Part shown: positions 37,541-45,750 of the stretch, piece by piece | How positions within the stretch are numbered: the first letter of the stretch is position 1 | Layout of the letters: each line of letters opens with the position of its first letter | Source: Caulobacter sp. | Lineage (GTDB): Bacteria; Pseudomonadota; Alphaproteobacteria; Caulobacterales; Caulobacteraceae | Direction of reading: 5' to 3' | Length of the DNA: 64,000 bases | Assembly (NCBI GenBank): GCA_017744495.1 | Contig: JAGIBE010000111.1 | Location: forward strand, 1 to 64,000 | Notes under the pieces: model-generated | Databases searched by the model: none | What the model was told of the DNA's origin: nothing | What the model saw: only the letters and a program-made list of their open reading frames with translations | Translations under genes and position numbers: made by a program

Positions 37541-37972
37541 CTAGTTGTTCGCCACGCTTTCCGGCGACGCTTGGTCGGACGGCGCGGCTGCGGTGGTGCG
37601 CATGGACTTGGACAGCTTGTTCGCCAGGGCCTGGCCCTTGCGGGCAACCTGCTGCTCGGCCTCGCGGCTGGCCTCGTCGCACTGCGGGAACTGGCCCTGG
37701 CGGGCGGCGTAGCCGGTGTTGAACCGCTCGCGCAGCTGGGCGTCGAAGGCTTGGTCGGCCTTCTCCACCTCGGTCAGCCGCACCATGCGCGAGCGCCAGT
37801 ACTGGTCGCCCGCCCCTTCGCAGACCTGTCGTAGGGCATGGCTCTCGCCCAGGGTGAAGGCCAGGTCCAGCAGCGACTGGCGCTCGGCCGGTCCCCGGTC
37901 CTGAGCCAAGGCCGGCCCAGCCCCGCACAGGACGGCCAGAGCGATCAGGACGTTGAGCGGCAAGCGTTTCAT
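37541..37972 (-). CDS. TIGR02301-type exported protein
   Basis: A 143-aa protein with a Sec signal peptide (MKRLPLNVLIALAVLCGAGP ALA). The conserved core matches the alphaproteobacterial TIGR02301 family as I remember it: RQSLLDLAFTLGESHALRQV, YWRSRMVRLTEVEKADQAFD and FNTGYAARQGQFPQC. Two conserved Cys probably form a periplasmic disulfide. Function is unknown. The start at 37972 is set by the signal peptide. Confidence 0.85.
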   Translation of the reverse strand: MKRLPLNVLIALAVLCGAGPALAQDRGPAERQSLLDLAFTLGESHALRQVCEGAGDQYWRSRMVRLTEVEKADQAFDAQLRERFNTGYAARQGQFPQCDEASREAEQQVARKGQALANKLSKSMRTTAAAPSDQASPESVANN

Positions 37973-38033
37973 GGCCGTCACTATCTCCGCTGGCCGAGCG
38001 CTTGTCACGGTTCCGCGCGTCTGGGGCGAACCG

Positions 38034-38099
38034 TGTGGATACACAAAAGACTCGGACAGGCCTTGCGAAGGCCACGGATCGGAGCGACCCTGTGGATAA
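38034..38099. promoter_or_regulatory. DnaA-box-like pair
   Basis: TGTGGATAC (38034-38042) and TGTGGATAA (38091-38099) lie in the divergent region between the TIGR02301 gene and the 69-aa gene. The second is an exact DnaA box (complement of TTATCCACA), the first differs by one base. Spacing is 57 bp. They may be chance or mark DnaA-responsive expression. Confidence 0.4.
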
Positions 38100-38130
38100 C
38101 GTGGGGAACAACACGCGCAGGGAGGTCGTC

Positions 38131-38340
38131 ATGACTGAAGTGCACTACGGCGTAGTCCGCGTGGGAGACACCTGGGCCATCATCGGCGACCAGCTGAGGG
38201 TCGGCGCCTACGCCTCCCGCAGGCAGGCCGAGGACGCGGCCCGACGCCTGGCCGAACAGGTCACCGGCGTGGGCCTCCCCGTCCGCATCCACCTGCAGGA
38301 CGACATGGGCCAGCTGCATCAGCCGACGCTGCTGAGCTAA
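38131..38340 (+). CDS. small conserved hypothetical protein
   Basis: A 69-aa protein (MTEVHYGVVRVGDTWAIIGD, then ASRRQAEDAARRLAEQ, ending PVRIHLQDDMGQLHQP). It has the look of a small alpha/beta domain. The SD GGGAGG lies 6 bp before the ATG. No signal peptide. Family not named with confidence (DUF2188-like at best). Its stop overlaps the converging membrane-protein stop (38337-38340, CTAA). Confidence 0.75.
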   Translation: MTEVHYGVVRVGDTWAIIGDQLRVGAYASRRQAEDAARRLAEQVTGVGLPVRIHLQDDMGQLHQPTLLS

Positions 38341-38882
38341 GCGGCCTCCACGTCCCCATCGTCGCCGCCGTACAGGAAGCCCCGCACGGCCTTCAGCACC
38401 TGCACCGCCGAGGCCAGGAAGCCGATCACCGACGCGACGACCTGGAACATCGCCCACACCGCCGTGGCCAACGGGCTCTGCGTGAACAGCGAGACCAGCG
38501 GATAGATGATCTGGCTGACCGCGATGCGGAAGCCGGCATAGGCGGTGGAATATTCGATCACCGCCCCGCCGATCGCCGCCACGACCAGCACCGCCAGGAC
38601 CGGGGCCCACAGCAGCGGCAGGGTCAGCAGCAGGCCCAGGGCCGTGACCAGACTCTTGGTCGCCAGGCCCGCGCGGGACAAGGCCGTAGCGCCGACCCCG
38701 TAAGCCATGGCCGCGCCCAACAGCACGAAAGCCGTCGGCAGCACCCAGTCGGCCACGTCGACCAGGTCGAGCCCCGCCACCAGGCTGGCCCCGGCAGTAA
38801 CAATAAGCACAACCAGGAACGCGCCCAGCCAAACGGCGCTGTACTGGCTCAAACGATGCCGAATGATGGCGCGATCCCGCAT
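38337..38882 (-). CDS. polytopic membrane protein of unknown function
   Basis: A 181-aa protein with about five hydrophobic segments (AVWLGAFLVVLIVTAGASLV, WVLPTAFVLLGAAMAYGV, SLVTALGLLLTLPLLWAPVL, FRIAVSQIIYPLVSLFT, and a last helix near AMFQVVASVIGFLASAV) and an acidic C-terminus (GGDDGDVEAA). No family is recognised. The start at 38882 (MRDRAIIRHRLSQ) is preferred over a long upstream extension lying opposite the Crp gene. Confidence 0.65.
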   Translation of the reverse strand: MRDRAIIRHRLSQYSAVWLGAFLVVLIVTAGASLVAGLDLVDVADWVLPTAFVLLGAAMAYGVGATALSRAGLATKSLVTALGLLLTLPLLWAPVLAVLVVAAIGGAVIEYSTAYAGFRIAVSQIIYPLVSLFTQSPLATAVWAMFQVVASVIGFLASAVQVLKAVRGFLYGGDDGDVEAA

Positions 38883-39012
38883 GGCCTTTTCCCCCGAGCC
38901 AAAAGCGTCGCTGGACGGTGACTCCGAACACGCTCGGCGTCGACAGGAAACTGAACCGCCCGTCGCGCGCTTTGTTAACGAGGAAGCTGAGCTTTCTTTC
39001 GAGGAGGCGAAC

Positions 39013-39765
39013 ATGGCCGACACCGCCGAAATGGCCGTCGTCAATACGATCCCGCCGCCGGGCTGCGCGGGCAACCGCCTGCTGACCGCGCTGCGGCCGC
39101 ACGACCTGGCGTTGCTGACGCCGCACCTGACGCCGATGACCCTGGCCGTCGGCCAGGTGCTGTTCGACGCCGGCGAGGACGTCGTGACCACGGTCCTGCC
39201 CTGCTACTCGACCATGGTCTCGCTGCTGGTCGTCACCCGCGACGGCGACGAGATCGAGGTCGCCTCGATCGGCCGCGAGGGCGCCGCCGGCGGCATTGTC
39301 AGCGCCGGCTTCAAGCCCGCCTACGGCCGGGCCGTGGTCCGCATCCCGGGCGCGGCCCTGGGCATCCCGACCAACCGGCTGGAGGAGGCCAAGCTGCGCT
39401 CGCCGGCCTTGGCGGACCTGTTCGCCCGCTACGCCGACGTGCTGCTGGCCCAGATGATGCAGTCCTCGGCCTGCAACGCGTTGCACAGCATCGACCAGCG
39501 CATGTGCCGCTGGCTGCTGTCGACCCACGACCGGGCCAACGACGCCACCATCCGCCTGACCCAGGAGACCCTGGCCGACATGCTGGGCGTCCAGCGGACG
39601 ACGGTCACGGCCGTGGCCAAGGCGCTGCAGGATGAGGGCCTGATCCGCACCGGGCGGGGCCGGATCGAGATCCTGGACCAGCCGAGACTGGAGCGCCGGG
39701 CGTGCGAGTGCCATGCGCAGGTCGAGGCGCATTTCCAGCGCATGCTGCCCGAGGTGAAGACCTGA
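39013..39765 (+). CDS. Crp/Fnr-family transcriptional regulator
   Basis: A 250-aa regulator. A cyclic-nucleotide-binding-like barrel (LAVGQVLFDAGEDVVTTVLP, VASIGREGAAGGIVSAGF) is followed by a dimer helix and a winged HTH (LTQETLADMLGVQRTTVTAV). The Fe-S cysteine cluster of Fnr is absent, so it is not an oxygen sensor of that type. The start ATG at 39013 has an excellent SD (GAGGAGG, 5 bp away). The effector is unknown. It converges on a flavin enzyme gene across a family A element. Confidence 0.9.
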   Translation: MADTAEMAVVNTIPPPGCAGNRLLTALRPHDLALLTPHLTPMTLAVGQVLFDAGEDVVTTVLPCYSTMVSLLVVTRDGDEIEVASIGREGAAGGIVSAGFKPAYGRAVVRIPGAALGIPTNRLEEAKLRSPALADLFARYADVLLAQMMQSSACNALHSIDQRMCRWLLSTHDRANDATIRLTQETLADMLGVQRTTVTAVAKALQDEGLIRTGRGRIEILDQPRLERRACECHAQVEAHFQRMLPEVKT

Positions 39766-39772
39766 TCTGCCT

Positions 39773-39886
39773 TCCCTCCCCCTTGTGGGGAGGGGGGACC
39801 AGCGAAGCTGGTGGGTGGGGCCTGCTGACTCAGAACACCTCACCCGACCCGCTACGCGGGCCACCCTCCCCACAAGGGGGAGGGAC
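39773..39886. repeat. family A inverted-repeat element
   Basis: Left arm CCCTCCCCCTTGTGGGGAGG (near 39774) and right arm CCCTCCCCACAAGGGGGAGG (near 39863), with CCAGCGAAGCTGG and CCCGCTACGCGGG inner hairpins. It fills the gap between converging crp-like and nitronate monooxygenase genes. Confidence 0.9.
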
Positions 39887-39897
39887 AAGACGGATTT

Positions 39898-40863
39898 CTA
39901 GCCCCTCAGTTTCGCCACCCTTCCGATCGCCGCCTCCGCCTCGCTCATCACCCGCCGCACGATCTCCCCCGCCGGCAGCACCTCCCGCACGCCCCCGGCG
40001 CTCTGGCCCATGGCGAAGCACGACCGGTCCGGGTCCAGGCCTTCGATCTGACCGCCGATGCCGCCCATGGCCCCGGCCTGGATCGAGGCGATGGCCTGTT
40101 GCGGGAAGGGCAAGATGTCGGCCGGACGGGACTCCCAGTCCTCGACCCAGGCGTTCTTGCGCACCCGCATCGGCTTGCCGGAATAGGAGCGGGTGCGGAC
40201 GGTGTCCTCGTCGGACGCCTCGACCACCGCCTGGCGATAGAGGTCGCCGGCATGGGCTTCGATCGAGGCGATGAAGCGCGTGCCCATCCAGACGCCCTGA
40301 GCGCCCAGGGCCAGGGCGGCCGCCAGGCCGCGCCCGTCGAACAGGCCGCCGGCCGCCACCACCGGGATATCGACCGCGTCCACCGCCTGAGCCACCAACG
40401 GCAGCGTCCCGACCAGGCCCGTATGGCCGCCGCCCTCGCCGCCCTGGCAGATCACCGCGTCGCAGCCGGCGGCTTGCGCCTTCACCGCGTGCTTCACCGC
40501 TCCGCAGACGACCATGACCTTCAGACCGGCTCCCTTCAGCTTTTCGATGATCGGCAGCGGCACGCCCAGGCCGGCGATGAAGGACGAGGCCCCGCCCTGG
40601 ATGATGGCGTCGACCGAAGCGGTCAGGGCGTCGGGCGTGGCGGCCAGCAGATCGACGCCGAACGGCTTGTCGGTCAGATCGCGGACCTGGGCCATCTGCA
40701 GGCGGATGAAGTCGGGGCTGGTGCCCGCCATGCCCAACACGCCGTAGCCGCCGGCGTTGGACACGGCCGCGGCCAGATGGGCGTAGGACACCCCGCCCAT
40801 GCCGGCCAGCAGGATCGGATGCTCGACGCCGAGCAAGTCGCACAGCGGGGTGTGCAGGGTCAT
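39898..40863 (-). CDS. nitronate monooxygenase-like flavoprotein
   Basis: A 321-aa FMN TIM-barrel enzyme of the NMO/2-nitropropane dioxygenase family. Landmarks are the N-terminal HPILLAGMGGVSYAHLAAAV, the catalytic-His block ICQGGEGGGHTG, and the FMN phosphate motif AAGGLFDGRGLAAAL, then GAQGVWMGTRF. It oxidises alkyl nitronates or, in some members, acts as an enoyl reductase-like enzyme. The start at 40863 (MTLHTPLCDLLGV) fits family length. A family D element lies upstream. Confidence 0.9.
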   Translation of the reverse strand: MTLHTPLCDLLGVEHPILLAGMGGVSYAHLAAAVSNAGGYGVLGMAGTSPDFIRLQMAQVRDLTDKPFGVDLLAATPDALTASVDAIIQGGASSFIAGLGVPLPIIEKLKGAGLKVMVVCGAVKHAVKAQAAGCDAVICQGGEGGGHTGLVGTLPLVAQAVDAVDIPVVAAGGLFDGRGLAAALALGAQGVWMGTRFIASIEAHAGDLYRQAVVEASDEDTVRTRSYSGKPMRVRKNAWVEDWESRPADILPFPQQAIASIQAGAMGGIGGQIEGLDPDRSCFAMGQSAGGVREVLPAGEIVRRVMSEAEAAIGRVAKLRG

Positions 40864-40973
40864 GGGGTCTCCTCCCAGGCTTTTCGGGCTGGTGTCTCGG
40901 GGAGGATGAGCGCTGTTCCGGAGGGCGGAAAGCGTGCCGCGAGGGCAGGCCGAAAACCTCTCCAAACTCATTC

Positions 40974-41100
40974 GTCATTCCGGGCCTTGTGCCCGGAAGC
41001 CCTCTGTCCGCCGCAAGTGCGGATGGGTGGCGCGCTTGCGCGCCAAAGCGCTGCACATGCGAGCTGAACGAGGGGTTCCGGGCACAAGGCCCGGAATGAC
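40974..41100. repeat. family D inverted-repeat element
   Basis: Left arm GTCATTCCGGGCCTTGTGCC (from 40974) and right arm (41072-41100) are inverted copies, each a hairpin. An internal GCGCGCTTGCGCGCC hairpin lies between. It is related to family C (same GTCATyC..CTTGT layout) and sits in the 287-bp gap between the NMO gene and a small ORF, which holds nothing else I can name. Confidence 0.9.
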
Positions 41101-41150
41101 GGCCGTTGAATGTGGAAATTCCATCGACCGATCAGGTGAGCGCGAAGAGA

Positions 41151-41288
41151 TCAGTCCCGTCGCAGCACGTCCGGCTGGGCCTCGGCTTCCGACGTCCAGA
41201 AGCAGGACGCCATCGAGGTCAGGATCATCGCGATCAGGGCCAACAAGCCTCTGGGCGGGGTCAGGCCCACGATGTCTTGCGGGGTCAT
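41151..41288 (-). CDS. 45-aa putative single-span membrane protein
   Basis: A 45-codon frame, shorter than usual gene-finder cut-offs. A hydrophilic start (MTPQDIVGLTPPR) is followed by one hydrophobic segment (GLLALIAMILTSMASCFWTS) and a polar tail ending LRRD. The SD is strong (GGAGG, 9 bp before the ATG), and the 138-bp upstream region has an AT-rich tract (TTATAAATAAGG on the minus strand) that could be a promoter. Function unknown. Coding is supported by SD, composition and position, not by homology. Confidence 0.55.
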   Translation of the reverse strand: MTPQDIVGLTPPRGLLALIAMILTSMASCFWTSEAEAQPDVLRRD

Positions 41289-41426
41289 CTCTCGTTTCCT
41301 CCGGCGACGCCCGGGTCTGCTGCCCAGGCTGTCGACAGGGAAAGCTTCTCACCGGCCCGAAGGTTGCGCAAGTCCCTTATTTATAACGAGAATTCGTGGA
41401 CCCGGCCGTCCAGTTTTCGTCTGACC

Positions 41427-42209
41427 TCAGAAGATCGAATAGGCTCCGTCGATCACGAAGGTGTCGCCCGAATGGTAGCTGGAGGCGTCCGAAGCCAGGT
41501 AGACGGCCACGCCGCCGAAATCGGCCGGCTGGCCCCAGCGGCGGGCGGGAACGCGCGGGATGACCTTCTCGGCGAAGGCCGGGTTGTCCTGGGCGCCCTG
41601 GGTCATGTCGGTGGCGATCCAGCCGGGCAGGATGGCGTTGGCGCGCACGCCCCAGCGGGCGTGCTCGACGGCGACAGACTTCATCATCGAGATCACCGCG
41701 CCCTTGGTCGCCGCGTAGGCCTCGTTGCGGGCCGCGCCCTCGATGGCGGCCAGCGAGGCGACGCCCACGATCGAGCCGCCCGGATCGCCGCCCTTGGCCC
41801 GCTCCACCATGTGGCGGCAGGCCTCGCGGAAGGTGAAGAACACCCCGTCCAGATTGACCGCCAGGGTCTTGCGATAGACCTCGGTCTTCATCTCCACGAA
41901 GCTGGGCGCGCCGTAGCCGACCCCGGCGTTGGCGAAGACGGCGTCCACCCGCCCCAGCGCCGCCACGGCCTCCTCCATGCCCTCGCGGACCTGGTCCTCT
42001 TGCGAGACGTCCACTACCTGGGCCTTCACGCGGGCGCCGTACTGGAGCAGCTCGGCCTCGGCGGTCTGGTTGCGCTCGGCGTTGGAGCCCCAGATGACGA
42101 TGTCCGCGCCCGCTTGAGCCATGGCAGTGGCCATCCCCAGCCCGATCCCGCGATTGCCGCCCGTCACCAGGACCACGCGGCCGGTCAGGTCGAAGGGTTT
42201 GTAGGCCAT
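41427..42209 (-). CDS. short-chain dehydrogenase/reductase
   Basis: A 260-aa classical SDR. The cofactor loop is VTGGNRGIGLG (17-24 region), the NAG motif AVFANAGVGYG, and the catalytic tetrad has Ser in VGVASLAA and the YAATK motif. The end SGDTFVIDGAYSIF is typical of FabG/2-deoxy-gluconate-dehydrogenase-like SDRs. Its alcohol/ketone substrate is unknown. It stands as a single gene with an 80-bp gap to the DUF1993 gene upstream. Confidence 0.92.
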   Translation of the reverse strand: MAYKPFDLTGRVVLVTGGNRGIGLGMATAMAQAGADIVIWGSNAERNQTAEAELLQYGARVKAQVVDVSQEDQVREGMEEAVAALGRVDAVFANAGVGYGAPSFVEMKTEVYRKTLAVNLDGVFFTFREACRHMVERAKGGDPGGSIVGVASLAAIEGAARNEAYAATKGAVISMMKSVAVEHARWGVRANAILPGWIATDMTQGAQDNPAFAEKVIPRVPARRWGQPADFGGVAVYLASDASSYHSGDTFVIDGAYSIF

Positions 42210-42288
42210 GCGCGTCTCACTCCCGAACGTTTGTTTTAATGGGAGCGGTTACGGGGCTCGACGTCAAGGCCGAGGGCGCTCGGGCGTC

Positions 42289-42828
42289 TTACCGCCCCGG
42301 CATCGTCCCCGGCCTGACATAGGGCAGCACGTGCGCCACATAGTCCGGCTTGCCCAGGGCCACGCCCTTGTGGCGCAGGATGTCGTAGGCGGTGACCAGG
42401 TGGAAATAGAACTGGGGCAAGGCCCAGTCGCGCAGGTACTGCTCGCCGGTCATGTCGAAGACGATGCCGTTGGGCATGACCAGTTCGATCGCCCGTTCGG
42501 CCGCCCCGTCGAAGGCGGCGGCGGGGGTGGCCTCCAGCTTGGCGACCGTGGCGGCGACCAGGCCCTTCAGCGCCGCGAAGCTGGGCTCGACCTCGACCAG
42601 GTCCGGCGGCGTTTGGCCGGTCAGCCGCGCCGTCGCCTCGGCGGCCTGGCGGCAGGTGAACCGCACCTGGTCCGACAGTGGGAACATGTCCGGCGCCAGC
42701 CGCGCCGCGATCAGCTCGGCCGGATCCAGCCCCTGGACCTCCGTGAACGCCGCGCCCTTGTCGAGCTGGGCCGACAGATTGCGCAGCATCTGGATGTAGG
42801 TCGTGACGGCGAGGGCGTGGAGATTCAT
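42289..42828 (-). CDS. DUF1993-domain protein
   Basis: A 179-aa helical protein matching DUF1993: TYIQMLRNLSAQLDKGAAF, RLAPDMFPLSDQVRFTCRQA, and the end block FYFHLVTAYDILRHKGVALG then KPDYV. The family has a DinB-like four-helix bundle; function is unknown. The ATG at 42828 (MNLHALAV) is preferred to a start two codons upstream. Confidence 0.88.
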   Translation of the reverse strand: MNLHALAVTTYIQMLRNLSAQLDKGAAFTEVQGLDPAELIAARLAPDMFPLSDQVRFTCRQAAEATARLTGQTPPDLVEVEPSFAALKGLVAATVAKLEATPAAAFDGAAERAIELVMPNGIVFDMTGEQYLRDWALPQFYFHLVTAYDILRHKGVALGKPDYVAHVLPYVRPGTMPGR

Positions 42829-42865
42829 GGTCAAGCTTTCGGTTTGTCAGACCCCAAGCCTAGCC

Positions 42866-43189
42866 CTACCGCAGGCTCATCCGATAGGGCGAGCTGATGA
42901 TCGCAGAGGTCATCAGCATCAGCAGGACAAAGAGCAGAGCGGTCAGCCGGGTCAGCCAGAACAGCGCTCGCAGCGGCCTGTCCTCGGTGCTTCCGAACAG
43001 GACCATCCCGACATAACCCCGGATCATCTCCGGACGGGACGCCTTCGGATCGAGGCGATATCCCCGCCTGATGTTGTCGAGGCCGACGATCCGGGCCCGC
43101 CACAGCGCCATGGCAAAGAAAGCGAAATAGAGCGTCGCGGTCGCCCAGATCATGCCGTCCAGCGGCAATTTGACGATTTCAGCCAGCAC
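42866..43189 (-). CDS. small membrane protein of unknown function
   Basis: A 107-aa protein with two clear membrane helices (GMIWATATLYFAFFAMALWR and LFWLTRLTALLFVLLMLMTS) and a polar middle (GYRLDPKASRPEMIRGYVGM). GTG start at 43189, 11 bp after the Nudix gene stop, so it is probably cotranscribed with it. No family recognised. Confidence 0.65.
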   Translation of the reverse strand: MLAEIVKLPLDGMIWATATLYFAFFAMALWRARIVGLDNIRRGYRLDPKASRPEMIRGYVGMVLFGSTEDRPLRALFWLTRLTALLFVLLMLMTSAIISSPYRMSLR

Positions 43190-43200
43190 GGCGCGTCCCC

Positions 43201-43653
43201 TTACCGCCCGAACCGCGCGAACGTCTCGCTGATCACCTGCCGCGTCACGTCCCACTCGACCATGGCCAGGGCCTCGTCCAGCGAGACGAACCGCGCCTCG
43301 GCCGCGTCGTCGCCGGCCACCGGCTCACCGCTGACCCAGCGGGCGGCGTAGTCGATCATCAGGTAGTGGTGGGTGATCTCGCCGGTCGTGCGCGAGGTGA
43401 TCAGGCCATCGAGCACGTCGACCAGGCCCAGCAACTCGGCTTGCACGCCCGTCTCCTCGGCCAATTCGCGCAGGGCGGCCTCGACCGTGGTCTCGCCGCG
43501 CTCCAGCCGGCCGCCGGGCAGGCTCCATTGGCCGAGCCTGGGCGGGTTGCCGCGCTTGATCAACAGCACCTGGTCGCCGCGCAGGCAGATCACGCCGACG
43601 GTGGGCACGGGATAGTTGGAGACGACGGGCTGAACGGCGGCGGAAGCGGACAT
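43201..43653 (-). CDS. Nudix hydrolase
   Basis: A 150-aa Nudix-fold pyrophosphohydrolase. The Nudix box is complete: GRLERGETTVEAALRELAEE followed by TGV (GX5EX7REUXEEXGU). PTVGVICLRGDQVLLIKRG and WSLPGG precede it. This resembles the ADP-ribose/MutT-like group. The start at 43653 (MSASAAVQPVV) suits family length. Confidence 0.93.
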   Translation of the reverse strand: MSASAAVQPVVSNYPVPTVGVICLRGDQVLLIKRGNPPRLGQWSLPGGRLERGETTVEAALRELAEETGVQAELLGLVDVLDGLITSRTTGEITHHYLMIDYAARWVSGEPVAGDDAAEARFVSLDEALAMVEWDVTRQVISETFARFGR

Positions 43654-43679
43654 GGGGGTCAGATACGCTCCCTCCCGCC

Positions 43680-44741
43680 TCAAGGGAACCCGACCCTCAG
43701 GTCCAGGCTCGAACTCACCCCCACCTGGGTCAGGCAATGGCCCAGCCAGGCGTCGGCCGCCTTGCGACCGCGTTCGCGCAGGTCGGTCAGGAAGCTCCAT
43801 TCGGTGTCGAACTTGCTGCCCAGCGACAGGTCGGCCAGGGCCTTGTCGGCGGTGATGGCGTGCATCAGCATCCTGCGGTAACGGCCGCGGGCGTTGTCTT
43901 TCAGCAGTCCTTCGTCCAGCAGCTTCTGCACGAAACCGATGGCCCGCAGCTCACTGGCCAGGGCGGCGTTGAAGGTGATCTCGTTCAGCCGGTCCATGAT
44001 CTCGCCCGGCGTCTTGGGCGTCTCGTCGCGGACGAAGGGGTTGAGGCTGACCAGCAGGATGTCGTCGGGGGTGTCGTCGTAGAACAGCGGCCACAGGGGC
44101 GGATTGGCCAGGAAGCCGCCGTCCCAATAGGGTTCGCCGTCGATCTCCACGGCCTGGAACACCTGGGGCAGGCAGGCGCTGGCCATGATGTGGCGGGCGG
44201 TCAGCTCGGTCTCGCGAAACACCTTGGCCCTGCTGGTCCGCACCTGGGTGGCGGCGACGTAGAGCTTGATCGGCGAGCGCTCGCGCAGGGCCTTGAAGTC
44301 GATCTCGCCTTCCAGGGCGTCGTGCAGCGGGTTCAGGTTGAACGGGTTGAACTCGTAGGGGCTCATCGACAGGGCGAAGGTCTCGGCCAGCCGCCAGCCG
44401 GGACTGTTCTTGATCCAGTCGGCCCCGCCGGCGAAGGCGCTGGTCCATATGCTGGTGTCGCCGAAGACGTTGCGGCCGCCGTTGCGGTTGACCTGTTTCC
44501 AGAACCGCTCCAGCCGCGCCTTGGCCCCGTCACGGCCGCCGTCGATCAGGCCCTGGGCCAGGCACACCGCGTTCATCGCCCCGGCCGAGGCGGCGGTCAC
44601 CGCCAGGATGTCGAGGCCCTCCTCCTCAAGCAGGCGGTCCAGCACGCCCCACTCGAACGCCCCGTGCGACCCGCCGCCCTGCAGGGCCAGGCTGATGGGC
44701 CGGGGACCGGCCGGCTTCTTCTTGAACGGAGGGATGGGCAT
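43680..44741 (-). CDS. patatin-like phospholipase
   Basis: A 353-aa lipid acyl hydrolase. The oxyanion motif is LQGGGSHGAFEWGVLD, the nucleophile Ser lies in TAASAGAMNAV (a variant of GxSxG), and the catalytic Asp is in YWDGGFLANPP. The cytosolic patatin domain covers the N-terminal 220 residues, and the C-terminal part is helical. Start at 44741 (MPIPPFKK), just outside the family B palindrome. Next to 3-hydroxybutyrate dehydrogenase, it could serve polyhydroxybutyrate or lipid turnover; this is inference. Confidence 0.92.
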   Translation of the reverse strand: MPIPPFKKKPAGPRPISLALQGGGSHGAFEWGVLDRLLEEEGLDILAVTAASAGAMNAVCLAQGLIDGGRDGAKARLERFWKQVNRNGGRNVFGDTSIWTSAFAGGADWIKNSPGWRLAETFALSMSPYEFNPFNLNPLHDALEGEIDFKALRERSPIKLYVAATQVRTSRAKVFRETELTARHIMASACLPQVFQAVEIDGEPYWDGGFLANPPLWPLFYDDTPDDILLVSLNPFVRDETPKTPGEIMDRLNEITFNAALASELRAIGFVQKLLDEGLLKDNARGRYRRMLMHAITADKALADLSLGSKFDTEWSFLTDLRERGRKAADAWLGHCLTQVGVSSSLDLRVGFP

Positions 44742-44757
44742 GCGGACTCCCACGACC

Positions 44758-44836
44758 GGGGACATGCCCTTGCGGCGTGTCCCCATCAGCTAGCACCGAG
44801 CCAAGACTTGGGGACACGCCGCGAAGGCATGTCCCC
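44758..44836. repeat. family B inverted-repeat element, copy 4
   Basis: Arms at 44758-44784 and 44810-44836, 27 bp each, with loop ATCAGCTAGCACCGAGCCAA then GACTT. It lies 8 bp past the 3-hydroxybutyrate dehydrogenase stop and 17 bp before the patatin start (both minus strand). Confidence 0.93.
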
Positions 44837-44844
44837 GGCCGGAC

Positions 44845-45642
44845 CTACTGCGCCGTCCAGCCGCCGTCGATGCTGAAGGCCGCGCCGTTGGCCGAGGCGC
44901 CGGCGTCGGACACCAGGTACAGCAGAATGCCGTTCAGCTGGTCGAAGGTGACGAACTGCTTGGTCGGCTGGGCGGCCAGGATCACGTCCTTCATCACCGC
45001 CTCTTCCGAGATCCCCCGGGCCTTGGCCTGGTCGACGATCTGGGCCTCGACCAGCGGGGTCTTCACGAAGCCCGGGCAGATGGCGTTGCAGGTGACGCCG
45101 AAGGTGGCGGTCTCCAGGGCGACGGTCTTGGTCAGGCCCAGGATGCCGTGCTTGGCGGCCACGTAGGCGGACTTGAACGGCGAGGCGACCAGGCCGTGCG
45201 CCGAGGCGATGTTGACGATCCGTCCGCGCCCCTGCTCCTTCATGATCGGCACGGCCGCGCGAGTGGCGTGGAACGCCGAGCTGAGATTGATCGCGATGAT
45301 CAGGTCCCACTGGTCGATCGGGAAGTCCTCGATCGGGGCCACGTGCTGGACGCCGGCGTTGTTGACCAGGATGTCCAGTTCGCCGAACTCGGCCTTGGCG
45401 GCCTTGACCATGTCGGCGATCTGGTCGGGCTTGGTCATGTCGGCGCCGTGGTAGAGCACCTCGACCCCGTGCTTCTCGGCCAGCTCGGCGCGGGTCTTCT
45501 CGATGGCGTTCATCTCGCCCAGGCCGTTCAGGACGATGTTGACGCCCTGGGCGGCCAGCGCGTCGGCCAAGGCGTGGCCGATGCCGCTGGTCGAGCCGGT
45601 CACGATGGCGACCTGCCCCTGCAAACCGAAATCCACGGCCAT
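44845..45642 (-). CDS. bdhA: 3-hydroxybutyrate dehydrogenase
   Basis: A 265-aa SDR that interconverts 3-hydroxybutyrate and acetoacetate in polyhydroxybutyrate/ketone-body use. Cofactor motif VTGSTSGIGHAL, NNAGVQHVAPIEDFP, catalytic Ser in NIASAHGLVASP and YVAAK are present. The stretch KSAYVAAKHGILGLTKTVAL and the C-terminal GWTAQ are close to known BdhA proteins. A CTGC-N3-GCAG palindrome 40 bp upstream suggests control by PhaR. Confidence 0.92.
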   Translation of the reverse strand: MAVDFGLQGQVAIVTGSTSGIGHALADALAAQGVNIVLNGLGEMNAIEKTRAELAEKHGVEVLYHGADMTKPDQIADMVKAAKAEFGELDILVNNAGVQHVAPIEDFPIDQWDLIIAINLSSAFHATRAAVPIMKEQGRGRIVNIASAHGLVASPFKSAYVAAKHGILGLTKTVALETATFGVTCNAICPGFVKTPLVEAQIVDQAKARGISEEAVMKDVILAAQPTKQFVTFDQLNGILLYLVSDAGASANGAAFSIDGGWTAQ

Positions 45643-45681
45643 CGGCGTCTCCCTGCGTTCAGCGCCCCGTCATGCCTTAGC

Positions 45682-45698
45682 ATGCTGCAACGCAGCAT
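45682..45698. promoter_or_regulatory. putative PhaR operator upstream of bdhA
   Basis: ATGCTGCAACGCAGCAT is a 7-3-7 perfect palindrome with core CTGC-AAC-GCAG (45685-45695), 40 bp upstream of bdhA. PhaR of alphaproteobacterial PHB systems is known to bind CTGC-N3/4-GCAG, and bdhA is a natural target. The phaR gene is not in the window. Confidence 0.6.
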
Positions 45699-45750
45699 AC
45701 ATCTCGCTGTTGCGATCAGCGAGGGTTTATAAATTCATCGGTAGATGAAT

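Noticed and set aside
38034..38099. Replication origin
   Set aside because: Only one exact and one near DnaA box; no AT-rich unwinding region or CtrA-type site cluster is visible.
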